In this document: positions 1 through 8,030 of the stretch, piece by piece
Numbering within the stretch: position 1 is the stretch's first letter
Layout of the letters: each line of letters opens with the position of its first letter
NCBI GenBank assembly: GCA_902806435.1
Contig: CADCWO010000257.1
Location: 1-54,969, forward strand
Length of the DNA stretch: 54,969 bases
Direction: 5' to 3'
Source of the DNA: an uncultured Synechococcales cyanobacterium
Lineage (GTDB): Bacteria; Cyanobacteriota; Cyanobacteriia; Thermosynechococcales; Thermosynechococcaceae
Translations under genes and position numbers: made by a program
The notes under the pieces: generated by a model
The model's database searches: none
What the model saw: the letters and a program-made list of their open reading frames with translations, nothing else
Told to the model about the DNA's origin: nothing

Positions 1-297
1 TGCACCCGCAAAGGGGGAAAGATTCTCTTTTTTGCCGAGTTCCCGGACGAGATGGAAATACCGATTAACCCCAACCTGCTCTACCGCCGGGAAATTGATC
101 TGATGGGCAGCTACAGTTCTTCTTACCGGGTTCAGTCTCTCGCTGCCGACATTGTGTTTAAAAAACAAATTGATGTAGATGCCCTGATTAGCGATCGCTA
201 CTCCTTACGGGACTTAGATGCTGCCGTGGAACGCGCCGTCGCTCCAGGGCCAGAAACCTACAAGATTCTCATCTATCCAGAAGCGGTAACGTCGTAA
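1..297 (+). CDS. zinc-dependent dehydrogenase, C-terminal fragment (truncated by window edge)
   Basis: The frame is open from the first base and ends at a TAA at 295-297. The 98 visible residues look like the C-terminal part of a medium-chain (sorbitol/threonine dehydrogenase-like) zinc-type dehydrogenase: the glycine-lysine strand (TRKGGKILFF) that follows the Rossmann fold, a conserved NPNLLYRREIDLMGSYS stretch, and a closing YKILIYP strand. Catalytic and zinc residues lie upstream of the window, so substrate cannot be inferred. A start codon is not visible; the ATG at 52 is internal. A decayed second copy of this same 3' end lies at about 1394-1782. HIP1 (GCGATCGC) occurs inside the gene near 190. 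Confidence 0.75.
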   Translation, partial: CTRKGGKILFFAEFPDEMEIPINPNLLYRREIDLMGSYSSSYRVQSLAADIVFKKQIDVDALISDRYSLRDLDAAVERAVAPGPETYKILIYPEAVTS

Positions 298-446
298 AGT
301 ACTGCAAATAGAAGCGTAGTTGAGAATAAATCGCAGTTGACTCCTGGCAGCAAAGTGAAGTAACTTAGGTCGCGGTCTAGTAGCTGATTAGTGCCTACTA
401 TTAACGACCACCGCATCTTCTAACTAAACTTCAGGCCAGGAGCGCC

Positions 447-1286
447 ATGACATTAGCCGTAACAATTCCCACGCGTAATCGACCGCATAAGCTGTACCGC
501 TGTCTCTCTGCGCTGGCAGCAGCCCGAAAGCAGTTAGCCTTTCCTGTCCAAGTCTGTGATTCTTCCGATACTGAAAAATTGCAAACAAAGGTCCGCAAGG
601 TCTGTGAACCGTTCAATTTTGTCAGCTACCACCCGCACAAGGGTAAAAACGTTGCTGCTGCTCGCAATATCTGTGCCAAGGTAGTGGATGCCGACTTAAT
701 TGTGAACGTCGATGACGATGTCTACGTCAAGCCAGATGCAATTAGTCAGCTTTTCAATGCCTATAATGCTGCTAGTCAGCCCCGGGTTGTCGCCGGAAGT
801 GTTGCTTGGGGAGACGACTGGAGTGCACCAATCGTCATGCGCCCAATTGGTTACGGGCGCAAAGCAGCACCGGGGGAGGCTCCAGATTTTCTGATTGGGG
901 CCTTCTTCATCTACCCGCGAGCTTTCGCGCTTGCTTGGCCGTGGAACGAGAGAATTCGCACTTCTGATGATCGATTTATGGGAGCGCTTTGGCGCAGTAA
1001 AGGAGTGCAGCTACTATACGAACCGTGTGCCCAGGCCGTTCATGACCAGCAGCACGTCAGTTACGACGTTAAAGAGCAAGAGAGCCACATCTATGCCAAC
1101 CTGTTTGACACCCTAATTGCCAACCCCAACCCAATGCGGTGTGTCTCTTACGAGCTACTGGGCTTTGCTGCTGGTGCGAAACTTTATTTTCGCAAGCCTG
1201 CTTCTGCCCTAGCCTATATTCGAGCGTGGATCAAAGGACATAGAGCATTGCTGCGAGATTGGCAGTTCCTTCAGCGATACCGTTGA
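447..1286 (+). CDS. family 2 glycosyltransferase
   Basis: The 279-residue protein opens with a GT-A fold start (VTIPTRNRPHKLYRCL), has a conserved N-A-A-R-N segment (NVAAARNIC), and a metal-binding acidic motif VDDDVYV with the aspartates around residues 89-91. This is the layout of family-2 (GT2) enzymes that transfer sugar from a nucleotide-sugar donor; an acidic acceptor-site motif (TSDDRFMGA) follows near residue 175. There is no membrane segment, so it is probably cytosolic or peripheral. The acceptor is unknown. It sits alone between a dehydrogenase 3' end and a degraded copy of that same 3' end, suggesting that the locus was rearranged. The ATG at 447 follows a modest CAGGAG ribosome-binding site. 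Confidence 0.8.
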   Translation: MTLAVTIPTRNRPHKLYRCLSALAAARKQLAFPVQVCDSSDTEKLQTKVRKVCEPFNFVSYHPHKGKNVAAARNICAKVVDADLIVNVDDDVYVKPDAISQLFNAYNAASQPRVVAGSVAWGDDWSAPIVMRPIGYGRKAAPGEAPDFLIGAFFIYPRAFALAWPWNERIRTSDDRFMGALWRSKGVQLLYEPCAQAVHDQQHVSYDVKEQESHIYANLFDTLIANPNPMRCVSYELLGFAAGAKLYFRKPASALAYIRAWIKGHRALLRDWQFLQRYR

Positions 1287-1393
1287 CTTAATAGGTAATC
1301 AGAGCTGTAATAATTGCAGGTATCGTCGGTTGACTGGTAGCCTCACCTGAACCGCCCCGCTCCCAAACCTCCACAAGCGGAGCCGCCGCGTTT

Positions 1394-1782
1394 GATCCTC
1401 TTGATTCTGAGCGGGTGACCAAACTCCACACACTGTTGGGGGCATGGGGTGGATACTAATCTCCTGGTTTCCAGTGACAAAGCCTTCTTGCAGGCTCTAG
1501 ACTACACCCGCAAAGGGGGAAAGATTCTCTTTTTTACCGAGTTCCCAGACGAGATGGAAATACCGATTAACCCCAACCTGCTCTACCGCTGGGAATGGAA
1601 CTGATGGGCAGTACAGTTCTTCATTTCGAGGGCAACCCTGGCCGCTCACATTGTGTTTAACAAACGAATTGATGAGATACCTGATCAGCGATCGCTATTC
1701 CTTCGGCTTAGATGCAGCGGTAGAAAGGACAACCGCCCCCAGACCAGAAACCCATAAGAGGCTGATCTATCCCTAGGAAGCT
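1394..1782 (+). pseudogene. decayed duplicate of the dehydrogenase 3' end
   Basis: Translating pieces in shifting frames recovers the same dehydrogenase: DPLDSERVTKL from about 1394, then after a frame change GHGVDT and KAFLQALDYTRKGGKILFF. The stretch 1506-1595 matches 4-93 with only three base differences, all transitions. Beyond 1595 the similarity continues to about 1780 but with several small indels and stops, so no intact product is possible. Recognisable remnants there include the metal-free C-terminal segment (AHIVFN) and a HIP1 octamer at the position equivalent to that in the intact gene. Only the C-terminal part is represented. Confidence 0.8.
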
Positions 1783-1823
1783 GAGGCTTTGAAGTATACA
1801 TCCTAAAAACTTCTATACAGCTT

Positions 1824-1862
1824 TATCCTAAGGTAGAAGCTCTGATCGCAAAGCTTAGGATA
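1824..1862. repeat. 9-bp inverted repeat
   Basis: TATCCTAAG at 1824-1832 is perfectly complementary to CTTAGGATA at 1854-1862, with 21 nt between the arms. It lies between the pseudogene and the c-di-AMP-type leader. It could be a weak terminator, an operator or chance; there is no T-run. Confidence 0.35.
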
Positions 1863-1930
1863 TATTTCCTAGCTAGGTTAAGTCAGCCTAATTCAGCCTT
1901 TAACTGATTAGTGACCACTTTTCATAAAGT

Positions 1931-2080
1931 TAAGGCTGGAGCGGAGGAACCATTCCAGGGGGCGAATCTCTTCCATCTCTTCTACTAATTTAAGAGATAC
2001 AGCCAGAGAAGGACATCTCTCAGTCCTAGCCCGGCAGCTAACTTCGTCGGCGTTGAGAGGAGACTGAAGAGCCAGCATTT
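1931..2080 (+). promoter_or_regulatory. ydaO-yuaA type (c-di-AMP) riboswitch, upstream of the antiporter gene
   Basis: The conserved blocks of the ydaO-yuaA leader occur in order: GAGCGGAGGAACCA (about 1939-1952), GGGGCGAATC (about 1958-1968), a variable stem region, then CCCGGCAGCTAAC followed by TTCGTCGGCGTT and GAGAGGAGA (about 2030-2063). A closing helix can pair GCTGG at 1935-1939 with CCAGC at 2072-2076. This family binds cyclic di-AMP and often controls potassium, osmotic-stress and cell-wall genes, including in cyanobacteria. The next gene on this strand is a cation:proton antiporter about 400 nt downstream. The expression platform is unclear: a weak stem (CAGAC 2109-2113 with GTCTG 2138-2142) follows, and there is no obvious T-run. 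Confidence 0.85.
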
Positions 2081-2475
2081 TCGAGATGTTTGAGCCTCAC
2101 AGTGTCCTCAGACTATAGCAGCACTATCTTTCGGTAGGTCTGCCTTTGACTAAAGGAGGTTCAAGTGATATTTTTAGATTCATTTTGAATATTACTGCTG
2201 CGGTAATTTGAGCAGGTACTGGCTGAACTGAATTTAACCTAGGTTTCTAGGGTGGTTTTGGTTGAGTTTTAACTGGAATCACGGGAAGCTCTGATGATTT
2301 CAGTTCATCTGACTATTTAAGCTCTACGTCGTCTTGCTGACCTTGTTGATACGTCTAGATATCCGTTTGCGCAAGCTACTGAAGGGATGACAGCTAGTAG
2401 TTCACTTGCTTCATCGTTACTGCCACTGTGATCAAACGCCCAATCTAACAAATCAACTTCATACCTTGAAAAACC
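2081..2475 (+). other. 395-nt leader between riboswitch and antiporter
   Basis: No conventional gene is visible here. It contains a strong ribosome-binding sequence (AGGAGG at 2154-2159) five bases before a GTG that opens a frame of only seven codons (2165-2188). The antiporter ATG at 2476 itself has a weak ribosome-binding site. The stretch is probably untranslated leader or holds the antiporter promoter. Confidence 0.4.
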
Positions 2476-4638
2476 ATGCATCTAGACACTGTTGTCCTGG
2501 TCCTGATTGAAGTCTTAATCGTGATTGGGCTTTCCCGGTTGATGGGATTAGGGTTTCAAAAGATTCACCAACCACTGGTGATTGGGGAGATTGTTGCTGG
2601 GATTATGCTAGGTCCTTCTTTGCTGGGGTTAGTTGCCCCTGACTTAGCAGGAGCGTTGTTCCCAGCGGAGGCGGTGCCCTTTCTGAATGTGCTCTCGCAA
2701 GTGGGCTTAATTTTCTTCATGTTCTTGATTGGCCTGGAACTAGACCCAAAGTACCTCAAGGGCCAGATGGACATTGCGATCGTAACGTCCCACGTCAGTA
2801 TTCTGGTGCCATTCGCTCTCGGTACACTGCTGGCACTGCTACTTTATCCGATCTTGTCGGATGCCAGTGTTTCATTTACGGCTTTTACCCTCTTTCTGGG
2901 ATCAGCCATGTCGATTACTGCTTTCCCGGTGCTGGCGCGGATCATCACTGAGCATAATTTACAGGGTACTCGCTTAGGCACCCTCGCTTTGACCTGTGCT
3001 GCCGTGGATGACGTTACCGCCTGGTGCTTGTTGGCATTGGCGATCGCGGTTGCCAATACCAACAGCATGGTGGGGGCCTTGCCGACTTTAGCGTGGTCAG
3101 CTCTTTATATCGCCTTAATGGTGACTGTAGGACGGAAGCTGCTCCAGCGGCTCTCAAATTACTACGACCGGATGGGCCGGCTCTCTCAGTTCGCTTTGGC
3201 GGGAATTTACATGGGGGTGCTAGTTTCGGCCTTGATCACGGAAATCATTGGCATTCACCTGATCTTTGGCGCCTTTTTGCTCGGGGCAATCATGCCCAAA
3301 AATGGCGGGCTAACTCACGAACTTGCGATTAAAACAGAAGACTTTGTCCTCACCTTTCTGTTACCTGTTTTCTTCGCCTATAGTGGCCTGCGCACACAAA
3401 TCGGTTTATTGAATACCCCCAGGTTGTGGCTGATTTGCGCCCTTGTTGTCGCTGTCGCGATCGTTGGCAAATACGTGGGCACCTATGTCGCTGCTCGAGT
3501 GAATGGGATAGATCACCGAGAGTCTTCTTCACTCGGATGGTTGATGAATACACGGGGCCTGACAGAACTGATTGTGCTGAACATCGGTTTGAATTTGAAT
3601 GTCATCTCCCCGGTTATGTTCACCATGCTTGTGATCATGGCCTTAGTCACCACGTTTATGACTGCTCCCCTGCTGGAGTGGACCTATCCAAAACGACTGA
3701 TCAAGTTAGATATGGTAGAGCCAACGGCAGAGGTGGAACCCGACTATAAGGTGCTGGTGCCGATCGCTAATCCCAATACGCAAAAGGGTTTAGTTCAACT
3801 GGCAGCGATGATTGCCTTTGATGCTAATAACCCATCTTCAAAACAGTCGGCCGTCTATCCCCTCAGCTTAATCGGATTGGAGGGGGACTACGCTTTTGAG
3901 AGTATGCCTGCTGAGGTGACTCGTCAAGTCAATAAGCGGCGGGAGCGCCTAGAGGAAATTGGGCAAAGCTTAGAGCCACCAGAGCTGCGTGCCTTGATCC
4001 ACCCTATGGTTCAGGTCGCGAACGATATCGGGCCAGAGCTCGCCCGAATTGCTGAGGCAGAGCGCATGAACCTAATTTTACTGGGCTGGCACCGCTCGAC
4101 CTTTAGACAAAACCGCTTAGGTGGGCCTGTCGGCCAAATTCTCAACTTAGCACCCGTCGATGTCGCAATTTTTGTGGAAAAAGAACCCGATTATGCTTGG
4201 CAGAATTTACTGGTTCCCTACGCCGGCACGATCCATGATGACTTGGGAATTGAATTAGGCTTACGCCTATTGGGGAGTAACCCCAACCGTCACTTAACCA
4301 TCCTGCGAGTCGCTCAGCGCAGCGAAGGTTCCGTGGAACTCAGCTATGAACTACGCGAAGCCCTAGACCAGTTACCTGATCAAGTTCATGAGCGCATCAA
4401 GCTGCCGATGGTTGAAACAGATAACAGGCTTGAAACCGTCATTTCAGCATCCAACGAGGCAGATTTAATGATTGCTGGGGCAAGCCGAGTTTGGGGAATA
4501 GAACGCCAAATCTTAGGCCGTCATACCGATGCTCTGGCAAGAGATTGTCAATCGTCCCTGTTAATTACCCGCAAGTACAGTAAAGTTAGCGCTCCTGTTA
4601 CTTCTGTTAGGACTCCAAACACATCAGCCCGTGCTTAG
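2476..4638 (+). CDS. CPA2 family cation:proton antiporter with C-terminal universal-stress-like domains
   Basis: Residues 1 to about 405 form a hydrophobic bundle of around 12 membrane segments with CPA2 (NhaS/KefB-like) hallmarks: the GEIVAGIMLGPSLLG block near residue 35 and an acidic FLIGLELDP segment near 80. Residues about 415-565 and 570-705 are soluble and look like two universal-stress-protein-type domains (KVLVPIANP, NLLVPYAG strands; glycine-rich nucleotide-loop-like segments). It should exchange K+ or Na+ for H+ across the plasma or thylakoid membrane, with the cytoplasmic tail sensing nucleotide or redox state. The c-di-AMP-type leader upstream fits ion homeostasis control. The next gene starts 10 nt downstream, suggesting co-transcription. 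Ion selectivity cannot be read from sequence. Confidence 0.88.
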   Translation: MHLDTVVLVLIEVLIVIGLSRLMGLGFQKIHQPLVIGEIVAGIMLGPSLLGLVAPDLAGALFPAEAVPFLNVLSQVGLIFFMFLIGLELDPKYLKGQMDIAIVTSHVSILVPFALGTLLALLLYPILSDASVSFTAFTLFLGSAMSITAFPVLARIITEHNLQGTRLGTLALTCAAVDDVTAWCLLALAIAVANTNSMVGALPTLAWSALYIALMVTVGRKLLQRLSNYYDRMGRLSQFALAGIYMGVLVSALITEIIGIHLIFGAFLLGAIMPKNGGLTHELAIKTEDFVLTFLLPVFFAYSGLRTQIGLLNTPRLWLICALVVAVAIVGKYVGTYVAARVNGIDHRESSSLGWLMNTRGLTELIVLNIGLNLNVISPVMFTMLVIMALVTTFMTAPLLEWTYPKRLIKLDMVEPTAEVEPDYKVLVPIANPNTQKGLVQLAAMIAFDANNPSSKQSAVYPLSLIGLEGDYAFESMPAEVTRQVNKRRERLEEIGQSLEPPELRALIHPMVQVANDIGPELARIAEAERMNLILLGWHRSTFRQNRLGGPVGQILNLAPVDVAIFVEKEPDYAWQNLLVPYAGTIHDDLGIELGLRLLGSNPNRHLTILRVAQRSEGSVELSYELREALDQLPDQVHERIKLPMVETDNRLETVISASNEADLMIAGASRVWGIERQILGRHTDALARDCQSSLLITRKYSKVSAPVTSVRTPNTSARA

Positions 4639-4647
4639 CCCTAAATC

Positions 4648-5118
4648 ATGAACCACTTCACCCCCAAATCTTTGATTTTTTATGCCGTGGCAATTGGCTC
4701 AGTGGTACTCCTGTTCAACCGAGTCACCGCCTACGGCAATCGTAACCTGCAAGCTTCCCAAAATATCGAGGGCAATTATCTGATTAAGGCTGAAAATTTG
4801 CCGCAGTGTCTAAAGTCTGACGATTTAGCCCTCAAGCTTCAGCAATCTGGAGTTTATCTAGTTGGCTCATTAACGAACAACTTGCGCAAGGCGGCAGCCT
4901 CAGCTGAAGAAAGACCGACCCTGACAGGAGAGTGGCGAGGCGGGCAGCTCTCCCTCAAGGGCCCGCTTAAAAATGAGGCCTGCCCTGACACTCAAATAGC
5001 GATCGCGGGTTCAATCACGCAGAAAGCCCTCAACGGCCAGCTCAATATTAATGCTGAGCCGCCTGTGAAGTTTACAGCCCAGCGACAACCAGTGGCTCAA
5101 ACCAAGGAAGGCAAGTAG
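4648..5118 (+). CDS. small membrane-anchored or secreted protein of unknown function
   Basis: The 156-residue protein has an N-terminal hydrophobic segment (about residues 9-25) that could be an uncleaved anchor or signal sequence, followed by a polar domain with two cysteines (about residues 54 and 111) that could pair outside the cytoplasm. I do not recognise the family. It begins 10 nt after the antiporter stop, so it is probably in the same transcript and may assist ion-stress physiology; that link is inferred from position only. Confidence 0.65.
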   Translation: MNHFTPKSLIFYAVAIGSVVLLFNRVTAYGNRNLQASQNIEGNYLIKAENLPQCLKSDDLALKLQQSGVYLVGSLTNNLRKAAASAEERPTLTGEWRGGQLSLKGPLKNEACPDTQIAIAGSITQKALNGQLNINAEPPVKFTAQRQPVAQTKEGK

Positions 5119-5296
5119 CTCTAACAAGAGGGCTTGAGTGGCAGGAGTAAGGCAGCTGAGACAAAAGGCTAAGGGCGGTAGAAGAGAAGAATGACCCCTC
5201 AAAGGTCGACAAGTAGGACTAGATCCATTGTCTATAGAGCTTCCGCCGCAGGCGTAAACCACGCAGAAGGGGTAGCAATATCTCAGGCAAAGACCG

Positions 5297-5839
5297 ATGA
5301 ATCTACACTTATTACTTCACGCACTTAAGCTACCCGGTCTAGACAACTGGGGTCAAGCTCTAGGTTGGTCGTTGATCAAGCGAATGATCCGCACCACGTT
5401 TCCCGATGTGCAACCTATTTCAACCCATGCACTAGCTACTCAATTAGAAGACCCTAGAACAGAAAAGCCAATCTTGCTAGATACGCGAGCAGTAGCAGAA
5501 TACCTTGTCAGCCACCTACCCAACGCCCAGCAGGTTGATCCAAGCTTGGAGGATGTGACTGACCTCAATCTACCGAACTTAGAGCAGTCGATTGTTACCT
5601 ACTGCTCTGTAGGCTACCGTTCCGCTGCGATCGCTGAGCTTTTACAGAAAGCTGGATATACCAATGTGGCTAATCTGGAAGGCTCGATCTTCCAGTGGGC
5701 GAATGAAGGACGATCTGTCTACCGCAATGGTCAAGTAGTATCGCAAGTCCATCCCTACAATCAACTTTGGGGACGCCTTTTGAATCAACGGTTGCATACC
5801 TATGAAGTCCCTGCAGACGCTGGAAATAAACGGCGATAA
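5297..5839 (+). CDS. rhodanese-like domain protein
   Basis: The 180-residue protein has a single rhodanese domain (about residues 40-145): the LLDTRAVAEYLVSHLPNA substrate-side strand and an active-site loop CSVGYRS with the cysteine at about residue 103. Rhodaneses carry sulfur as a persulfide; the specific acceptor is unknown. The N-terminal 35 residues form an amphipathic extension not needed for the fold. The Rad52-family gene begins just after its stop, or overlaps it if the earliest possible start is used, so the two may be co-expressed. Confidence 0.85.
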   Translation: MNLHLLLHALKLPGLDNWGQALGWSLIKRMIRTTFPDVQPISTHALATQLEDPRTEKPILLDTRAVAEYLVSHLPNAQQVDPSLEDVTDLNLPNLEQSIVTYCSVGYRSAAIAELLQKAGYTNVANLEGSIFQWANEGRSVYRNGQVVSQVHPYNQLWGRLLNQRLHTYEVPADAGNKRR

Positions 5840-5885
5840 AATGAAGGTTCCCGTACCCCTCTCATCAAAGTGCAGGTATGGCCAG

Positions 5886-6806
5886 ATGGACATCAATACG
5901 CAAGACTTAATGGCTCGCTTAAAGGAGCCTTTCGCCGTAACAGAGCACAAAGAGCGAAAACTGCCGGGGGGTGGGCGCTGGTTTTATATCCCCTGGCAGA
6001 CCATCCGCGATCGCCTGGAAGCACTTTTTCCTCTAGATTGGACGGCGACCTACAGTGATCCTGTGGTTGTCGGGGACTACACCGTCATTCGCTGCCAGTT
6101 GACCATCTTACTATCTCAAGGTGGAATTACTAGAGAAGGGGTGGGCAATGACAAAGCTTTTCCAGAGCTGAATCAACAGGGTAAATCTAAAACGATTGGC
6201 ACCCCGCCCGAGCGAGCGAGGGCAGATGCCTTTAAAGGAGCTGCTGAGGAATTTGGAATTGGCGCTTACCTAGACGACCAAAAGTTTGTGATCCGCCACA
6301 TGCAGACTGTGGGAGATAGTAGGGCTTACAAGTTTGCCAAAGAAAACGACTGGTTAGATCACGGCTTGCCGACAGCTAATGAGGGGCGGTCCAGCGATCC
6401 AATTAGCCCCTTGAGCAAGCCAATGGCTCCATCAGCCAATGGAACCTCATCCCAACCCCCATCGCTGGGGATAGACCCTGCACCACCTGATCTGGGAGTG
6501 CCGCTGCAAGGAGCAACCACTCCTACCAAGCAGCAGCCAGCAAATTCTCGACCTGTAGGAAGTGAAGCTGTTGATTACCCGGCACCCACAGCACCATCGG
6601 CAAGTATCCCTGAAATGAGCCCAGTAGATGTTTTAGAGCATATCTCGACTGAGTTGAAACGAGTGGGTTGGACAAATACTCAAGGTCGTGATTATTTGAT
6701 CAAGACCTATGGCAAGCGATCGCGACAGCAATTAAGCGAGACTGAACTTTGGGATTTCCTGATCCACTTACGGTCTTGTAGCCCAGTTGTCGCGGATCCA
6801 TTTTAA
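5886..6806 (+). CDS. Rad52/Rad22-family single-strand annealing protein
   Basis: The N-terminal domain (about residues 1-150) carries the cyanobacterial Rad52/22 pattern: LKEPFAVTEHKER, GGGRWFYIPWQTIRDRL, a GVGND loop and AFKGAAEEFGIGAYL. Such proteins anneal complementary DNA strands in recombination and repair. A proline/serine-rich linker (about 155-240) leads to a conserved C-terminal helical domain (VDVLEHISTELKRVGWT to LWDFLIHLRSC) often seen in cyanobacterial members. Start choice is uncertain: ATG at 5886 gives MDINTQDL, as I remember for relatives; ATG at 5841 or 5802 would lengthen it, the latter overlapping the rhodanese. It is followed 37 nt later by the HVA1 gene. Confidence 0.85.
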   Translation: MDINTQDLMARLKEPFAVTEHKERKLPGGGRWFYIPWQTIRDRLEALFPLDWTATYSDPVVVGDYTVIRCQLTILLSQGGITREGVGNDKAFPELNQQGKSKTIGTPPERARADAFKGAAEEFGIGAYLDDQKFVIRHMQTVGDSRAYKFAKENDWLDHGLPTANEGRSSDPISPLSKPMAPSANGTSSQPPSLGIDPAPPDLGVPLQGATTPTKQQPANSRPVGSEAVDYPAPTAPSASIPEMSPVDVLEHISTELKRVGWTNTQGRDYLIKTYGKRSRQQLSETELWDFLIHLRSCSPVVADPF

Positions 6807-6843
6807 GGAAATATTTTAAGGGTAACTCTAGGAGGGAAAGTTA

Positions 6844-7062
6844 GTGGCTGACGAATTCAAAAAAGGAGACCGAGTCGAGTGGAACACGCCCCAGGGCAAA
6901 ACAATCGGCAAGGTTAAGCAAAAGTTGACCTCACCGACTGACGTGAGTGGCCACCACGTTAACGCCTCCCAGGACAATCCCCAATACTTAGTGGAGAGCG
7001 AGAAAACTGGCAAGGAGGCAGCTCACAAACCTGAATCCTTGAAGAAACTTGACCACAAGTAG
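6844..7062 (+). CDS. HVA1/DUF2945 tudor-like small protein
   Basis: The 72-residue protein begins FKKGDRVEWNTPQGKTIGKV and ends with a lysine-rich tail (KPESLKKLDHK), the pattern of the hypervirulence-associated tudor-like (HVA1, DUF2945) family. The start is GTG, supported by AGGAGGG eight bases upstream. Its role in bacteria is not established; the fold suggests a small SH3-like binding module. It follows the Rad52-family gene on the same strand and may be co-transcribed. Confidence 0.82.
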   Translation: MADEFKKGDRVEWNTPQGKTIGKVKQKLTSPTDVSGHHVNASQDNPQYLVESEKTGKEAAHKPESLKKLDHK

Positions 7063-7098
7063 TTTTATGGGCAGAGATTCAATAACCGCCTAGATCTG

Positions 7099-7689
7099 TC
7101 ACTCCTTCACGTTCGGTTGTTTGACGGTTGGCAGTTCGGGTAAAAAGCTTTGAAAGGCCTGTCCTCGGTGGCTAAGGCGATGCTTCAACTCTGGAGGCAT
7201 TTGGGCGAAGGTCATGCCTTGCTCTGGGACATAGAAAATTGGGTCATAACCAAAGCCCTGTGAACCCCGGGGAGCATTAAGAATCTCTCCCTGGCAGGTA
7301 CCAACAGTCTCCAGGGCAATAGAGCCATCCGGTCGAGCCAAAGCGATCGCACAGACAAATTGCGCTTTCCGGTTAGCCGTTGCTCCCAGTTCATGGAGCA
7401 ACCGATTAATCCGCTCTGGATCAGTCTTGGCGTAGCGAGCAGAGTAAATCCCCGGTGCACCGTTGAGGGCCTGCACTTCTAGACCAGAATCATCGGCGAT
7501 CGCCCACTCTTCCATTGCTTTGGCAATGCTAGCAGCCTTAAGGCGAGCGTTGGCTAAAAAAGTTGTGCCTGTTTCCTCAATCTCTAGTTCTGGTGGCTTC
7601 AGCACCAGTTCCCATTCCGGATCGCTGAGATAGGCTTGGATTTCCTGTAATTTACCTGGGTTAGAAGTAGCAACGACTAATCGGGTCAC
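7099..7689 (-). CDS. rdgB: non-canonical purine NTP pyrophosphatase RdgB/HAM1
   Basis: The protein opens with the family signature VVATSNPGKLQEIQ, has the metal-site segment IADDSGLEVQALNGAPGIYSARYA in the middle, and a C-terminal GFGYDPIFYVP and LSHRGQA. RdgB hydrolyses dITP, XTP and ITP to monophosphates, keeping deaminated purines out of DNA. Length (196 residues) is normal. It converges with the HVA1 gene. Confidence 0.95.
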   Translation of the reverse strand: MTRLVVATSNPGKLQEIQAYLSDPEWELVLKPPELEIEETGTTFLANARLKAASIAKAMEEWAIADDSGLEVQALNGAPGIYSARYAKTDPERINRLLHELGATANRKAQFVCAIALARPDGSIALETVGTCQGEILNAPRGSQGFGYDPIFYVPEQGMTFAQMPPELKHRLSHRGQAFQSFLPELPTVKQPNVKE

Positions 7690-7797
7690 AGTGCAGTTAG
7701 TTCCTAATGGCTGAGTATAAACTTATCCTCACGGACGTTCTTGTTACCGTACTCTAAACTAAAGATGAGTGTATCTATCCTGTACAGGAGTTGGGTA

Positions 7798-7980
7798 ATG
7801 GGTAGCTTAATTGGCCTTATTCTTGTTGTGGTTTATGTAGCCGGAGTCTGGAAGTTTTGGAGTGGGTTTAACCGGACTAACTTTAGCCAAGGGCGGTTGC
7901 CTCTATCGTTGCTGTGGCCAGTCCTTCTGGTATCGAACAAGTCCTATCGCAAAAACTTCAACAAGGCATTAAAGGGCTAG
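7798..7980 (+). CDS. small single-pass membrane protein
   Basis: From the ATG at 7798, preceded by AGGAG nine bases away, the product is 60 residues: a hydrophobic segment (residues 2-18), then a basic, tryptophan-rich tail ending NFNKALKG. The frame stays open upstream to 7741 but the ribosome-binding site favours the shorter form. The layout resembles small conserved cyanobacterial membrane proteins; function unknown. Confidence 0.6.
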   Translation: MGSLIGLILVVVYVAGVWKFWSGFNRTNFSQGRLPLSLLWPVLLVSNKSYRKNFNKALKG

Positions 7981-8005
7981 TTAAGTAGGATCACAATGGT
8001 TTGCA

Positions 8006-8025
8006 AGAGGAGTTGAAGCTCCTCT
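8006..8025 (+). promoter_or_regulatory. 7-bp hairpin immediately upstream of the methyltransferase start
   Basis: AGAGGAG (8006-8012) pairs perfectly with CTCCTCT (8019-8025) around a 6-nt loop, ending five bases before the ATG at 8031. The AGGAG in the left arm is 18 nt from the start codon, too far for ordinary ribosome binding. It could attenuate or position initiation, or close the upstream transcript. Confidence 0.4.
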
Positions 8026-8030
8026 GAAAT

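Noticed and set aside
1287-2475. A conserved gene in the large gap upstream of the antiporter
   Set aside because: All frames are broken; the recognisable content is the dehydrogenase remnant and the riboswitch.
5011-5262. 83-residue minus-strand frame at the end of the small membrane protein
   Set aside because: Overlaps the plus-strand gene and is rich in leucine and proline without domain signs.
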